Positions 43,452 through 51,825 of a stretch of DNA of 64,000 nt are shown in pieces. The notes below the pieces were generated by a model. That model saw nothing but the letters and a program-made list of their open reading frames with translations, had not been told where the DNA came from and did no database searches. The DNA lies in the NCBI GenBank assembly GCA_030447385.1, contig JAUJOY010000002.1, positions 642,081 through 706,080 of the forward strand, given 5' to 3'. Each line of letters starts with the position of its first letter. Positions within the stretch are counted from its first letter, which is position 1. The position numbers were made by a program, and so were the translations under genes. Source of the stretch: Mycobacteriales bacterium (GTDB taxonomy: Bacteria; Actinomycetota; Actinomycetes; Mycobacteriales; SCTD01).

Positions 43452-43961
43452 TCAGGTAGAGGGTGACTGCCCGCCCTCGAAGTCCTCCGGCGTGATCGTG
43501 TTCAGGAACTCCCGGAACTTCTCGACCTCGTCCTCCTGCTCGTCCGGGATGGAGATCCCCGCCTCTCCGAGCACCGCCTCCTCACTGCGGATCACCGCGC
43601 CGCTGCGGATGGCGAGCGCGATCGCGTCCGAGGGACGCGCGCTGACGGTGACCCCGCCCTCGAAGCCGAGCTCGGCGTAGAAGACGCCCTCGCGCAGCTC
43701 GGTGATCGTCACCGTCTGGAGCGTGCGCTGGAAGGCCTCGAGCAGGTCACGCATGAGGTCGTGCGTCATGGGGCGGGCGGTGACCACGCCCTGCTGGGCG
43801 AACGCGATCGCCGTGGCCTCCACGGCGCCGATCCAGATGGGGAGGTAGCGGTCGCCGTCCACCTCCTTGAGCAGCACGATCGGCTGCTGGCTCGGCAGCT
43901 CCACCCGCACTCCCACCACGCTGAGCTCCGACAGCGAGGTGCCCTCACCGGCCTCGTCCAC
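43452..43961 (-). CDS. Bifunctional nuclease family (DUF151) protein
   Basis: A 169-residue protein of the DUF151 group (Rv1829-like). Conserved parts are VVGVRVELPSQQPIVLLKEV, DRYLPIWIGAVEATAIAFAQ and SARPSDAIALAIRSGAVIRS. Plant homologues have nuclease activity; the bacterial role is not established. GTG 43961 has a GAGGAGGAG ribosome site. It sits between two MerR genes as in Mycobacterium. The upstream gap to the next MerR gene is 142 bp. Confidence 0.9.
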   Translation of the reverse strand: MDEAGEGTSLSELSVVGVRVELPSQQPIVLLKEVDGDRYLPIWIGAVEATAIAFAQQGVVTARPMTHDLMRDLLEAFQRTLQTVTITELREGVFYAELGFEGGVTVSARPSDAIALAIRSGAVIRSEEAVLGEAGISIPDEQEDEVEKFREFLNTITPEDFEGGQSPST

Positions 43962-44103
43962 GGACTCCTCCTCGACGTGCAGGGGTGGCTGCTGCGCAGG
44001 CTGGGCGCGAAGGTCCCCGGGCTGTGTTCCCGAGCCGTCGGGCTCGGGGTCGGCCTCGGATCCTGCGAGCCTACCCCCGCCAAAGCCGCTGGCAGGCTGC
44101 GAC

Positions 44104-44862
44104 TCAGCGACGAAGGCCCGGCCCGAGCCCGGCGCGCACGAGCGTGGCGTGCAGCTTGACCGACAGCGCCGCGAGCTCCCGCGCCACCTCGTCGGCGCGG
44201 GCCCGGGCCTCCGGGTTGCGCTGCCGGACGAGCGGCGTGACGACCTGCTCGACGAGGCCGATCTCGCGTTCTGCCGCAGCCTTGAACGGGCGCAGGTGAC
44301 GGGCCTCGATCCCGAACCGGGCCATCTCGGCCACCGTCTTGGCGACGACCAGCGCGTCGCCGTCGTAGTGGCTGCCGCCCTGGCGCGGCCCGAGCAGGCC
44401 GTACTGCTCGAGCTGGTCGAGCTGGTCGGGGGTCAGGCCGGCAGCGTCCATCAGCTCCTTGCGCGACAGCCGGATCTCGCTGACGTCGGGCAGGAAGGCA
44501 TCGGGCCCGGGCAGCCCCTCGGCCGCCACGAGGGCCCTTGGCACCTTGGGACCTGTTCCGCCGGTCGCCGGTGGCTCGAGGCCGCGGTCGATCGCGTCGA
44601 GGTGGTCCTTGATGACCCGCAGGGGCAGGTAGTGGTCGCGCTGCGCCGACAGCACGTAGCGCAGCCGGGCCAGGTCCTCCCGGGAGAACTTGCGGTATCC
44701 GGAAGCGGTGCGCTCGGGCTCGACCAGCCCCTCCGCCTCCAGGAACCGGATCTTGGAGATCGTGATGTCGGAGAACTCCGGGCGCAGCTGGCTGAGCACC
44801 TCGCCGATGCTCATGAACGAGCGTGTGGGAAGGCCTCCCGCTGCTCCGAGACCCGCCGTCAC
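44104..44862 (-). CDS. MerR-family regulator (Rv1828-like)
   Basis: A 252-residue MerR-type protein with the N-terminal winged helix: SIGEVLSQLRPEFSDITISK and RFLEAEGLVEPERTASGYRK, then FSREDLARLRYVLSAQRDHY. The large C-terminal domain (LTPDQLDQLEQYGLLGPRQG and onward) is typical of the Rv1828 group, whose ligand is unknown. GTG 44862 overlaps the garA stop (GTGA); ATG 44814 is an alternative start just before the helix-turn-helix. It is downstream of garA in one operon. Confidence 0.88.
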   Translation of the reverse strand: MTAGLGAAGGLPTRSFMSIGEVLSQLRPEFSDITISKIRFLEAEGLVEPERTASGYRKFSREDLARLRYVLSAQRDHYLPLRVIKDHLDAIDRGLEPPATGGTGPKVPRALVAAEGLPGPDAFLPDVSEIRLSRKELMDAAGLTPDQLDQLEQYGLLGPRQGGSHYDGDALVVAKTVAEMARFGIEARHLRPFKAAAEREIGLVEQVVTPLVRQRNPEARARADEVARELAALSVKLHATLVRAGLGPGLRR

Positions 44863-45392
44863 GCCTCGCCGCCGCGCGGGCCGACGAGGAAGACGAGGCG
44901 GTACTTGCCGATCTGCACCTCATCGCCTCCTGCCAGCCCGGCGGCGTCGATGCGCTCGCGGTTGAGGTAGGTGCCGTTCAGGCTCCCGACGTCGCGCACG
45001 ACGAAGCCGGCGCCCTCGCGGACGAACTCGGCGTGGCGTCGCGAGACGGTGACGTCGTCCAGGAAGATGTCGGACTCGGGGTGGCGTCCCGCGGTGGTGA
45101 CCTCGCCGTCGAGCAGGAAGCGGCTGCCGGCGTTGGGGCCGCGCTTGACGACGAGCAGCGCGCTGCCCGTCGGCAGGGCCTCGAGCGCCCCGCCCTCGGC
45201 CGTGTCCGGCGCGGGCTCGACGGGCGGTGCGGCGGGATCGGCCTCGAGCGCGCCCTCGAGCGCAGCCAGCGAGATGGTCGACGTGCTGTCCGCCTGACGC
45301 TCCCCGCCGCCCGCGCGGCCCAGGGCCGTGCCGCAGCGACCGCAGAACCGGCTGCCGTCCGGGTTCTGATGGCCGCACTGGTTGCAGAACAC
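44859..45392 (-). CDS. garA: FHA-domain protein GarA/OdhI type
   Basis: A 177-residue regulator. The N-terminus has a zinc ribbon, CNQCGHQNPDGSRFCGRCG, absent from mycobacterial GarA. The FHA domain is in the C-terminal half: AGRHPESDIFLDDVTVSRRH and VGSLNGTYLNRERI. In relatives, a phosphothreonine near the N-terminus binds the FHA domain in cis and controls inhibition of 2-oxoglutarate dehydrogenase and glutamate enzymes; here the corresponding site may be STSTISL around residues 36-42. GTG 45392 is the start. A promoter lies 144 bp upstream. Confidence 0.88.
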   Translation of the reverse strand: MFCNQCGHQNPDGSRFCGRCGTALGRAGGGERQADSTSTISLAALEGALEADPAAPPVEPAPDTAEGGALEALPTGSALLVVKRGPNAGSRFLLDGEVTTAGRHPESDIFLDDVTVSRRHAEFVREGAGFVVRDVGSLNGTYLNRERIDAAGLAGGDEVQIGKYRLVFLVGPRGGEA

Positions 45393-45413
45393 GGTGTTCG
45401 CCGCCTCCCGGGT

Positions 45414-45452
45414 GATGGTGCTCGAGTCGGATGGTGCTCGAATCGGATGGTG
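45414..45452 (-). repeat. 16-bp tandem repeat in the garA leader
   Basis: GATGGTGCTCGAGTCG (45414-45429) is repeated as GATGGTGCTCGAATCG (45430-45445), one mismatch, and partly as GATGGTG (45446-45452). It lies in the predicted 5' leader of garA. Confidence 0.85.
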
Positions 45453-45535
45453 AAGGTGCGGCTTGTCCTGCTGGGTACGCGGGAACCTCTGCCCGGACCA
45501 CCGCCCCCGCGCAACCCGGCAGTGCCAGGAGCGCG

Positions 45536-45565
45536 AAACTAGTCGGGCCCTCGGGGCGGGGTCAA
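45536..45565 (-). promoter_or_regulatory. Vegetative promoter of garA
   Basis: TTGACC (45565-45560), 18 bp, TAGTTT (45541-45536) on the - strand. A 9-bp inverted repeat, AGTCGGGCC at 45541-45549 and GGCCCGACT at 45571-45579, brackets the -35 region and may be an operator or the gcvH terminator. Confidence 0.6.
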
Positions 45566-45617
45566 CCGCCGGCCCGACTGCTCCGCGTTTCGACCTCTAC
45601 CTCAGGTCCACCCATGA

Positions 45618-46025
45618 TCAGCTGCCCTGCTGCACGAGCGCGGCGTAGGCATCGGCGTCGAGCAGCGCCGCCTCGCCGAACGCGTGCTCGGCTCCCTCTG
45701 CCGGGGCGAGCTCGATCATCCAGCCGGCCCCGAGGGGGTCGGCGTTGACCAGCTCGGGGGAGCCGTCGAGCTGGTCGTTGCGCGCCGTGACGCGACCGGC
45801 CACCGGCGCGTAGATCTCCGAGACGCTCTTCGTGCTCTCCACCTCGCCCAGCGACTGGCCGGCGGTGAGCTCGGTGCCGACGGGGGGCAGGGTGACGAAG
45901 ACGATGTCCCCGAGCGCCTCCTGGGCGAAGTCGGTGATGCCGATGCGCAGCACCGCCTCCTGCCCGCTGTCCATGACCCGGACCCACTCGTGGTCGGCGG
46001 TGTATCGGACCTCGTCGGTCGGCAC
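45618..46025 (-). CDS. gcvH: Glycine cleavage system H-protein
   Basis: A 135-residue lipoyl carrier protein. The lipoylated lysine is in GEVESTKSVSEIYAP at about residue 63, within the flattened-barrel fold (YTADHEWVRVMDSGQEAVLR and onward). It shuttles the aminomethyl group between GcvP and GcvT. GTG 46025 has AAGGAG 5 nt upstream; the longer frame from 46064 is not needed. It is about 225 bp before garA and 43 bp after the DUF881 gene, as in Rv1826-Rv1827. Confidence 0.95.
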   Translation of the reverse strand: MPTDEVRYTADHEWVRVMDSGQEAVLRIGITDFAQEALGDIVFVTLPPVGTELTAGQSLGEVESTKSVSEIYAPVAGRVTARNDQLDGSPELVNADPLGAGWMIELAPAEGAEHAFGEAALLDADAYAALVQQGS

Positions 46026-46068
46026 GGCGCTCCTTCCCCTGGTCGGTGCGGCCTGCGGGCGCAAGCCG

Positions 46069-46854
46069 CTAGGCAGCAGGGCGAGCGTAACGAGGCTCGG
46101 GCAGCGGGCGGACAGCGGTCACGCGTACGTCCTCGCTGCGCTCGACCAGCGCGCGGCCGCCACGCTGCACGACGTCGTCCTCCACTCCGCCGGGGATGCT
46201 CAGCGCCGTCGCCAGCGTGGCCGGGTCCCCGACCACCACGAAGCGGTACGGCGGCTGCAGCAGGGTGCCGTCCACCAGCACGCCACCGTCCTCTCCCTCC
46301 AGGAAGGAGGTGCTGGCCACGACCCGGACGGCGGGGGGCGCCGGCGTACCGCCTGCCGTGGCCCCTTCGAGCTGGAGGGCCTCCGCGCCGGCCGCCCGCA
46401 GCTCCTCGAGGGCGTTGAGCAGCACCTCCGGCCCGATCTGCCCGCGCGGGTCGCTGATCGTCAGGCGAAGGCCCGGGCCGGCGGCAGGCACGGTCCCGGC
46501 GAGCACTCCCAGCAGCTGGGCGCGCCGACGGGCCTCCGCCAGCGCTGCCTCGGACCGGTCCGTGCCGGTGGTGATCTCCCGCCGGGCCTGCTCCAGCGCG
46601 GAGATCTCCTCGCGGAGCCGGTCGTTGCGGTTGGTCAGCTCGTCGAGGATCTGCACCAGGTCCCCCTGGCGGGCCGCCGCCAGGGGCCCCTCCGCCTGGG
46701 TCGAGCGGACCTGGATGACGGCGGCGAAGCCGAGCACGGCCAGCAGGGCGGCCACGGCGAGGTCCACCCGGCGAAAGCGCGGGGTGAGCAGCCGGCGGAG
46801 CAGGCTGCCCGGCGAGTCGGGCCCGGCGGCGCCGGGCTCGGCCGGCAGCGTCAT
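46069..46854 (-). CDS. DUF881 family protein (first copy downstream)
   Basis: A 261-residue membrane-anchored protein of the DUF881 group (Rv1825-like). A cytoplasmic N-terminus is followed by one membrane helix (VDLAVAALLAVLGFAAVIQV), a coiled coil (DELTNRNDRLREEISALEQA) and a C-terminal alpha/beta domain (RLTISDPRGQIGPEVLLNAL). Function is not established; membership in the pgsA-DUF881-sbp-DUF881-gcvH block is conserved. Its start overlaps the small basic protein gene by 4 nt. Confidence 0.88.
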   Translation of the reverse strand: MTLPAEPGAAGPDSPGSLLRRLLTPRFRRVDLAVAALLAVLGFAAVIQVRSTQAEGPLAAARQGDLVQILDELTNRNDRLREEISALEQARREITTGTDRSEAALAEARRRAQLLGVLAGTVPAAGPGLRLTISDPRGQIGPEVLLNALEELRAAGAEALQLEGATAGGTPAPPAVRVVASTSFLEGEDGGVLVDGTLLQPPYRFVVVGDPATLATALSIPGGVEDDVVQRGGRALVERSEDVRVTAVRPLPEPRYARPAA

Positions 46855-47183
46855 GCGTGGAACACCCGGCGGCGGATCGCCGCGGCGTTGCTGAAGATCC
46901 GGATGCCGAGGACGACGACCACGCCGGTCGAGAGCTGCCCCCCCACTCCGAGCTGGTCACCGAGGAAGACCACCAGACCGGCGACCAGGACGTTGCTCAC
47001 GAACGACACGACGAACACCCGGTCGTCGAAGATCCCCTCGAGCTGCGCCCGCACCGCACCGAAGACGGCGTCGAGGGCGGCCACGACCGCGATCGGCAGG
47101 TAGGGCTGGAGGGCGGCCGGCACCGTCGGCTCGAGCACCAGGCCGAGGGTGACCCCCAGCACGAGGGCGAGCGCCGGGATCAC
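46851..47183 (-). CDS. sbp: Small basic protein, DUF1290
   Basis: A 110-residue integral membrane protein of the Sbp/DUF1290 family (Rv1824-like). Three hydrophobic segments are seen: LALVLGVTLGLVLEPTVPAA, LPIAVVAALDAVFGAVRA and VVSFVSNVLVAGLVVFLGDQ. In Bacillus it is encoded near cell-division genes; the role is unknown. It overlaps both DUF881 genes by 4 nt, which implies a complex. Confidence 0.9.
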   Translation of the reverse strand: MIPALALVLGVTLGLVLEPTVPAALQPYLPIAVVAALDAVFGAVRAQLEGIFDDRVFVVSFVSNVLVAGLVVFLGDQLGVGGQLSTGVVVVLGIRIFSNAAAIRRRVFHA

Positions 47184-48088
47184 GAGGGTTCCAGGGGGCG
47201 AGCCGCGCGCAGCTCGGGCGCGGCCGCTCCGGGGAGGGACAGCGAGTCCGCGCGGCGCACGTCGAACACGATGCCGTACAGCGACTGGAAGGTCTGCAGG
47301 CGACGCCCGCTGGGGCCGTCGAGGAACTCCAGCTCCAGGTTCTCGGCGTCCCCCAGAGCCGAGATCTCGTACGGGCTGGACAGCGGACGGAAGTCGACGA
47401 GGATCGCCTCCCCGGCGCTGCGGATGGCCGTACGCGCCGTCAGGCGCTGGCCGTCGACCACGATCGCCTCGGCACCTGCCGCCCAGAGGCTGTTGACCAC
47501 GTCCTGCAGGTCGCGGTCCTGCACCCGCCCGTTCGGGGCGGTCCCCGGGCGGCCGGGAGCGGCGACCGGGTCGTTGTCGTCCGGGGCGTCCCGGAGCGTG
47601 ACCACGATGCCCGGCCCCTGGACCGGCGCGGTGCCGCTCGCCAGCCCCAGCGCGGTCAGCCGCTCGGTCAGGGCCCGGCCGTCCGCATCGCTGCCGAGCG
47701 TGGCGTCGCGCACCGCCTCGACCTCGGCGCGCAGACTGTCGGCCCGCAGGGCGAGCTCGTCACTGGTGGCCGTGAGCTTCTCCGCCGAAGCGGCGAGGTC
47801 CGCGCGCAGGCCGGTGGTCGCCTGCTGACCCTCCCGGACCTGCCCGACGGCCGTGCCCGTCACCACGCCCAGCGCGACCAGGGACAGCAGGCCCATGGCG
47901 CTGCGCCGGCGGGGGTGCGGCGGCGGCGGGACGGGCGCGCCGCCACGCTCCCCCGCCCGTTGCGCGGCCCGCTCGGCGTAGGCCTCGTCGAGCGTGTGGG
48001 CCATCACGTCCACCAGCAGGGACATCGAGGCGTCGGCCCGCGGCGATGGTGAGGCGGTCGCCGGCACGTCGGGGCGGGCGCTCGGCAC
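47180..48088 (-). CDS. DUF881 family protein (second copy)
   Basis: A 302-residue DUF881 protein (Rv1823-like), related to the copy at 46069-46854: membrane helix RRRSAMGLLSLVALGVVTGT, a coiled-coil stretch (LAASAEKLTATSDELALRAD) and the C-terminal domain (VVTLRDAPDDNDPVAAPGRP, then DLQDVVNSLWAAGAEAIVVD). GTG 48088 is chosen; TTG 48106 would add six residues and leave 15 nt to the guanylyltransferase gene. The N-terminal 60 residues are cytoplasmic and Ala/Arg-rich. Confidence 0.85.
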   Translation of the reverse strand: MPSARPDVPATASPSPRADASMSLLVDVMAHTLDEAYAERAAQRAGERGGAPVPPPPHPRRRSAMGLLSLVALGVVTGTAVGQVREGQQATTGLRADLAASAEKLTATSDELALRADSLRAEVEAVRDATLGSDADGRALTERLTALGLASGTAPVQGPGIVVTLRDAPDDNDPVAAPGRPGTAPNGRVQDRDLQDVVNSLWAAGAEAIVVDGQRLTARTAIRSAGEAILVDFRPLSSPYEISALGDAENLELEFLDGPSGRRLQTFQSLYGIVFDVRRADSLSLPGAAAPELRAARPLEPS

Positions 48089-48121
48089 CCGCTCATCCTG
48101 CCGCAAGGCTCGGGCCTGCGG

Positions 48122-50617
48122 TCAGGACGTGCTCTGCACCACGTCCACCCAGCTCGTCAGCAGCTCGGCGGCCTCACCCGCTCCCGCCCCCTCGGCCCAG
48201 ATGTGCGTCACCGCCTCGGCCGGGTCGGGCAGGACCAGGGCCCAGCGCCCGTCGTCCTCGACCACCCGCACCCCGTCGGTCGTGTCGACGTGCCGGGAGG
48301 AGGCCGCCTGCATGACGGTGCGCATGACCGCGCCCTTGACCGCCCACGGCGTCGGCACCGAGCGACGCACCAGGTGGGCACGCGGGATGCGGGCGTCGAT
48401 CTGGGACAGGGTCAGCCTGGTCCGCGCCACCAGCCCGAGCAGCCGGACGAAGGCGGCCAGCCCGTCGAGCGCCGGCGAGAACTCCGGGATCACGAGCCCG
48501 CCCCGGCCGTCGCCCGCGAAGATCACACCGGGCTGGGCCGCGGCCCGCGTGAGGTCGTCCGGTGCTGTCGACACCCACAGGATCTGCGTGCCGTGGAAGC
48601 CGGTGACCTGCTCGGCCACCCGGGTCGTGGTGACCGGCAGAGCGATCCGTCCGCCGCGCCGCTCCGCGGCGACGAGGTCCAGCACGACGAGCAGCGCCCG
48701 GTCGTCCTGCACCAGGTGGCCGAGCTCGTCGACCAGGGCCAGCCGTTCGCCGACCTGGTCGAAGCGGACGCCGAAGTCGGCCCGGGAGCTGGAGACCAGC
48801 TCGCCCAGACGGTCGAGGTCGCGCATCTGGTCGACCATGGTCTCGTTCGCAGCCGTCTCGCTCAGCCGGTTGTTGACCGTGAGGACGTCGATCCCCAGCC
48901 GGCCGAGCAGGGTGGGCAGGACGAGGGAGACCGCTCCCCCGGCGGTGTCGAGCACGATCTTCAGCCCGGCTTCCGCCACCCCGGTCATGTCCACCGCCCG
49001 CAGCAGCTCCTGCGCGTACGTCTCCACCGTGCGGGAGGGGAACGTCCGCTCGGCGATCTCGCCGGGGAACGCCCGGCGGAACTCCTGCCGGCTGAGCACC
49101 CGCTCGAGGGCCCTCTGCTGCGCCGGCGACAGGTCGGCACCCTGCGCGTCGAGGAAGACGATGTCGACCGACTGCGCGTCGCCCGGCGTCGTGCGCAGCA
49201 TCACGCCCCCGGCGGCCGGGCCCTCCCTCGTCTGGAACCTGGCGACCGGCAGCGGCGCCACCTCCAGGTCGTGGACGTCGACCGCACTGGCGTTCAGCGC
49301 CGAGATCACCGCCCGCTTCAGGGCCTGAGCGGCCCGTGAGCCGTCCCGGGAGGTGACGACGACGCTGCCCTTGCGCAGCGTCGTCGCGTAGGCGGAGGCC
49401 AGGCGTACGACGAACTCCGGGGTGATCTCCACGTTGACCAGCCCGGACACGCCCCGGGGCCCGAACAGGGCAGAGGAGCCACGGCTCTCCCAGATGACGC
49501 TGGTGTGGACGACCGCCCCGGCCTCGATCGTCTTGAACGGGTAGACCTTGACGCCGCTGGCGAGGAAGGCCTCCTCCTCCACGACGCACTCGTCGCCGAC
49601 GACCGCCCCCTCCTCGATGCGGGCCGCCCGCATGACGTCGGTGTTCTTGCCGATGACGCAGCCGCGCAGGCCCACCTGCGGCCCGATGAACACGTTGTCG
49701 TGGACGACCGCGCGCTCGAGCACCGCGCCGCCCTTCACGATCACGTTGTCGCCGAGGACGGTGAGCGGCCGGATCTTCGCCCCGGCCTCGACCTTGACGT
49801 AGTCACCGATGCACAATGGCCCCGTGAGCTCGGCGTCCGGGTCGAGGTCCACGCCGTCGCCGACCCAGATCCCGGGCGCCATCTCGAAGCCCTGCATCTC
49901 CACGTCGACCCGGCGGTGCAGGACGTCGGCGTTGGCCCGGACGTAGGAGTCGAGGCTTCCGACGTCCTCCCAGTAGCCCTCGGCGACGTGGCCGTACAGG
50001 GGGGCGCCCCGTGCCAGCAGGGCTGGGAAGACGTCGGCGGACCAGTCCACCGCGCGCCCGTGCTCGACGTGGTCGAAGACCTCGGGCTCCATCACGTAGA
50101 TCCCGGTGTTCACGGTGTCGCTGAACACCTGCCCCCACGTCGGCTTCTCCAGGAAGCGCTGGATGCGGCCGTCCTCGTTCTGGATGACGATCCCGAACTC
50201 CAGCGGGTTCGGGACCCGGGCCAGGCAGACCGTGACGAGGGCTCCGACCTTCCGGTGGGCCTGCACCAGCCCGTCGAGGTCGATGTCGGTGAGCGCGTCG
50301 CCGGAGATGACGAGGAAGGCGCCGTCGCGCAGGGCCGGCTCGGCGTTGCGGACCGAGCCGGCCGTGCCGAGCGGGGACTCCTCGGTCGCGTACGTGAGGG
50401 ACATGCCGAGGTCGTCGCCGTCACCGAAGTAGGTGCGCACGAGGCTCGCGAGGAACTGGACGGTCACCACCGTCTCCTCGAACCCGTGCCGCTTGAGCAG
50501 GCGCAGGACGTGCTCCATGATCGGCCGGTTGGCGACCGGCAGGAGCGGCTTGGGCTGGTTGGCCGTCATGGGCCTCAGCCGGGTGCCCTCGCCGCCGGCC
50601 ATGACCACGGCCCTCAC
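48122..50617 (-). CDS. manC: Mannose-1-phosphate guanylyltransferase fused to a degenerate phosphomannomutase domain
   Basis: An 831-residue fusion. Residues 1-240 are a nucleotidyltransferase with the signature MRAVVMAGGEGTRLRPMTAN and QPKPLLPVANRPIMEHVLRL. Residues 250-360 form a left-handed hexapeptide-repeat helix (ENVIV-like 'DNVIVKGGAVLERAVVHDNV'). Residues 380-830 have the phosphohexomutase order, but the TASHNP phosphoserine loop is replaced by VMLRTTPGDAQSVDIVFL and the DGDADR metal loop by FAGDGRGGLVIPEF. It should make GDP-mannose (or another NDP-sugar) for the Ppm1 pathway and lipoglycans, while the second half is probably inactive or regulatory. In Streptomyces the same gene lies next to pgsA. 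Confidence 0.85.
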   Translation of the reverse strand: MRAVVMAGGEGTRLRPMTANQPKPLLPVANRPIMEHVLRLLKRHGFEETVVTVQFLASLVRTYFGDGDDLGMSLTYATEESPLGTAGSVRNAEPALRDGAFLVISGDALTDIDLDGLVQAHRKVGALVTVCLARVPNPLEFGIVIQNEDGRIQRFLEKPTWGQVFSDTVNTGIYVMEPEVFDHVEHGRAVDWSADVFPALLARGAPLYGHVAEGYWEDVGSLDSYVRANADVLHRRVDVEMQGFEMAPGIWVGDGVDLDPDAELTGPLCIGDYVKVEAGAKIRPLTVLGDNVIVKGGAVLERAVVHDNVFIGPQVGLRGCVIGKNTDVMRAARIEEGAVVGDECVVEEEAFLASGVKVYPFKTIEAGAVVHTSVIWESRGSSALFGPRGVSGLVNVEITPEFVVRLASAYATTLRKGSVVVTSRDGSRAAQALKRAVISALNASAVDVHDLEVAPLPVARFQTREGPAAGGVMLRTTPGDAQSVDIVFLDAQGADLSPAQQRALERVLSRQEFRRAFPGEIAERTFPSRTVETYAQELLRAVDMTGVAEAGLKIVLDTAGGAVSLVLPTLLGRLGIDVLTVNNRLSETAANETMVDQMRDLDRLGELVSSSRADFGVRFDQVGERLALVDELGHLVQDDRALLVVLDLVAAERRGGRIALPVTTTRVAEQVTGFHGTQILWVSTAPDDLTRAAAQPGVIFAGDGRGGLVIPEFSPALDGLAAFVRLLGLVARTRLTLSQIDARIPRAHLVRRSVPTPWAVKGAVMRTVMQAASSRHVDTTDGVRVVEDDGRWALVLPDPAEAVTHIWAEGAGAGEAAELLTSWVDVVQSTS

Positions 50618-50632
50618 GGGATCCTCCGCCCG

Positions 50633-51238
50633 TTAGCGGGTGTCAGCCCGGACGAGCTGGCGCACCTGCACGACGTAGAGCACTCCGGCCCAAAGGTACA
50701 GAAGGCTCCCCCATGTGGCGAACGCCCAGCCCATCGGCCGGAAGACCGTGGCGAGCGGCCCGTCGTTCTCGGGAAGGGCTGCCAGCAGCATCGGGAAGGC
50801 GTACAGCAGGTTGAAGGTGGCGGCCTTGCCCAGGAAGTGCACCGGCAGCGGGCCGTACCCGTGCTTGCGCAGGATCGGCAGGCACAGGCCGAGCAGCAGG
50901 TCGCGCCCGATCAGGCCCAGGGCCCACCAGATCGGCAGCCCGTCGCGGGCGACGAGGGCGAGCAGCGTGGCGAGGATGTACAGCCGGTCGGCGAGCGGGT
51001 CGAGCAGCTGCCCGAGCCGGCTGAAGCTGTTGTAGCGACGAGCGATCATCCCGTCGAGGTAGTCGCTGACCCCCGCGGCCATCAGCAGCAGGATCGCCCG
51101 GCCGTCCTGGTGGGTCTCCAGCGTCCAGTAGAGGAACAGCGGCACCCCCGCCAGGCGCAGCAGCGACAGGACGTTCGGCAGCGTCCAGATCCGGTTCGAC
51201 ACCGGAGCATCCGCGGGCGCCACCAGCGGCTCTGCCAT
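50633..51238 (-). CDS. pgsA: CDP-alcohol phosphatidyltransferase (PgsA type)
   Basis: A 201-residue membrane enzyme of the CDP-alcohol phosphatidyltransferase family. The signature D-x2-D-G-x2-A-R-x8-G-x3-D-x3-D is SDYLDGMIARRYNSFSRLGQ followed by LLDPLAD. Several hydrophobic segments are present, for example RLYILATLLALVARDGLPIW. By position (Rv1822-like) it is a PgsA2-type enzyme; phosphatidylglycerophosphate or another phospholipid headgroup is possible. ATG 51238 has GGAGGG 5-6 nt upstream, and a TAGGGT -10 box lies further upstream. First gene of the leftward block toward gcvP. Confidence 0.9.
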   Translation of the reverse strand: MAEPLVAPADAPVSNRIWTLPNVLSLLRLAGVPLFLYWTLETHQDGRAILLLMAAGVSDYLDGMIARRYNSFSRLGQLLDPLADRLYILATLLALVARDGLPIWWALGLIGRDLLLGLCLPILRKHGYGPLPVHFLGKAATFNLLYAFPMLLAALPENDGPLATVFRPMGWAFATWGSLLYLWAGVLYVVQVRQLVRADTR

Positions 51239-51264
51239 GTTCCCTCCGCCGACGACTACCGAAA

Positions 51265-51270
51265 CCCTAG
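51265..51270 (-). promoter_or_regulatory. -10 box of pgsA
   Basis: TAGGGT on the - strand about 27 nt before the start codon, with the GGAGGG ribosome site in the leader. No -35 seen. Confidence 0.45.
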
Positions 51271-51351
51271 CCCGCTGCTTCTGCCGGCTCCCCCCCGGCG
51301 GCGCGGTGGAGCGTGCGGTTTCGGGCGCACGTACGCAGTGCCGAACCCGTT

Positions 51352-51630
51352 TCAGAAGGCCGCGACGTGCTCCGCCCGGAAACCGCCCTGCTCGGCCGGC
51401 GTCACCTGCCAGACCCGCACGTCCCGGCCCGCCGGCTCGTCCTTCTCGTAGAAGCGCACGACGTCGTCCCGCCGGCTGCCGCAGCCGCGGACCACGTAGC
51501 GGTGACCGGCCATGTCGACCGTGAACTCCCCGTCGCCGAGGAACTCCTCCAGCCGGCGCGGCTCGTCACCGCGCACGGCGCAGACGGGGCAGGGGACACC
51601 GGAGATGACGCCTTGCATCGAGATGGTCAC
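51352..51630 (-). CDS. Small hypothetical protein with a CxxC motif
   Basis: A protein of about 92 residues containing VPCPVCAVRGDEPRRLEEFL and DMAGHRYVVRGCGSRRDDVV, so a Cys2-His-Cys type metal site is possible. No family is recognised. GTG 51630 or ATG 51618 are the best starts; the frame is open up to 51774 but the upstream part looks non-coding. It precedes pgsA by 113 bp on the same strand. Confidence 0.5.
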   Translation of the reverse strand: MTISMQGVISGVPCPVCAVRGDEPRRLEEFLGDGEFTVDMAGHRYVVRGCGSRRDDVVRFYEKDEPAGRDVRVWQVTPAEQGGFRAEHVAAF

Positions 51631-51814
51631 GTTGGCTGCACTTCCGTCGGCGGGTGTTCCCCCGCGCAGGGGGCTCAGGCAGGATCGCGCTGGCTGGAGA
51701 ACCCGTCCATAGCCCGTCGTGACGGCCCGGCAGTAGCCCGTTGCGGCGACGAGGACGCGCCGCTTGTCCGACACGCGAAGATCACGGGAGCCCCGGCCGC
51801 TCCCGCACCCGCGC

Positions 51815-51820
51815 TAAGGT
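51815..51820 (+). promoter_or_regulatory. -10 box of the XRE gene, leaderless
   Basis: TAAGGT, then 5 nt, then ATG 51826. Confidence 0.5.
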
Positions 51821-51825
51821 CACCT

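Noticed and set aside
45414-45452. CRISPR-like repeat
   Set aside because: Repeats are directly adjacent without spacers and only about two copies exist.
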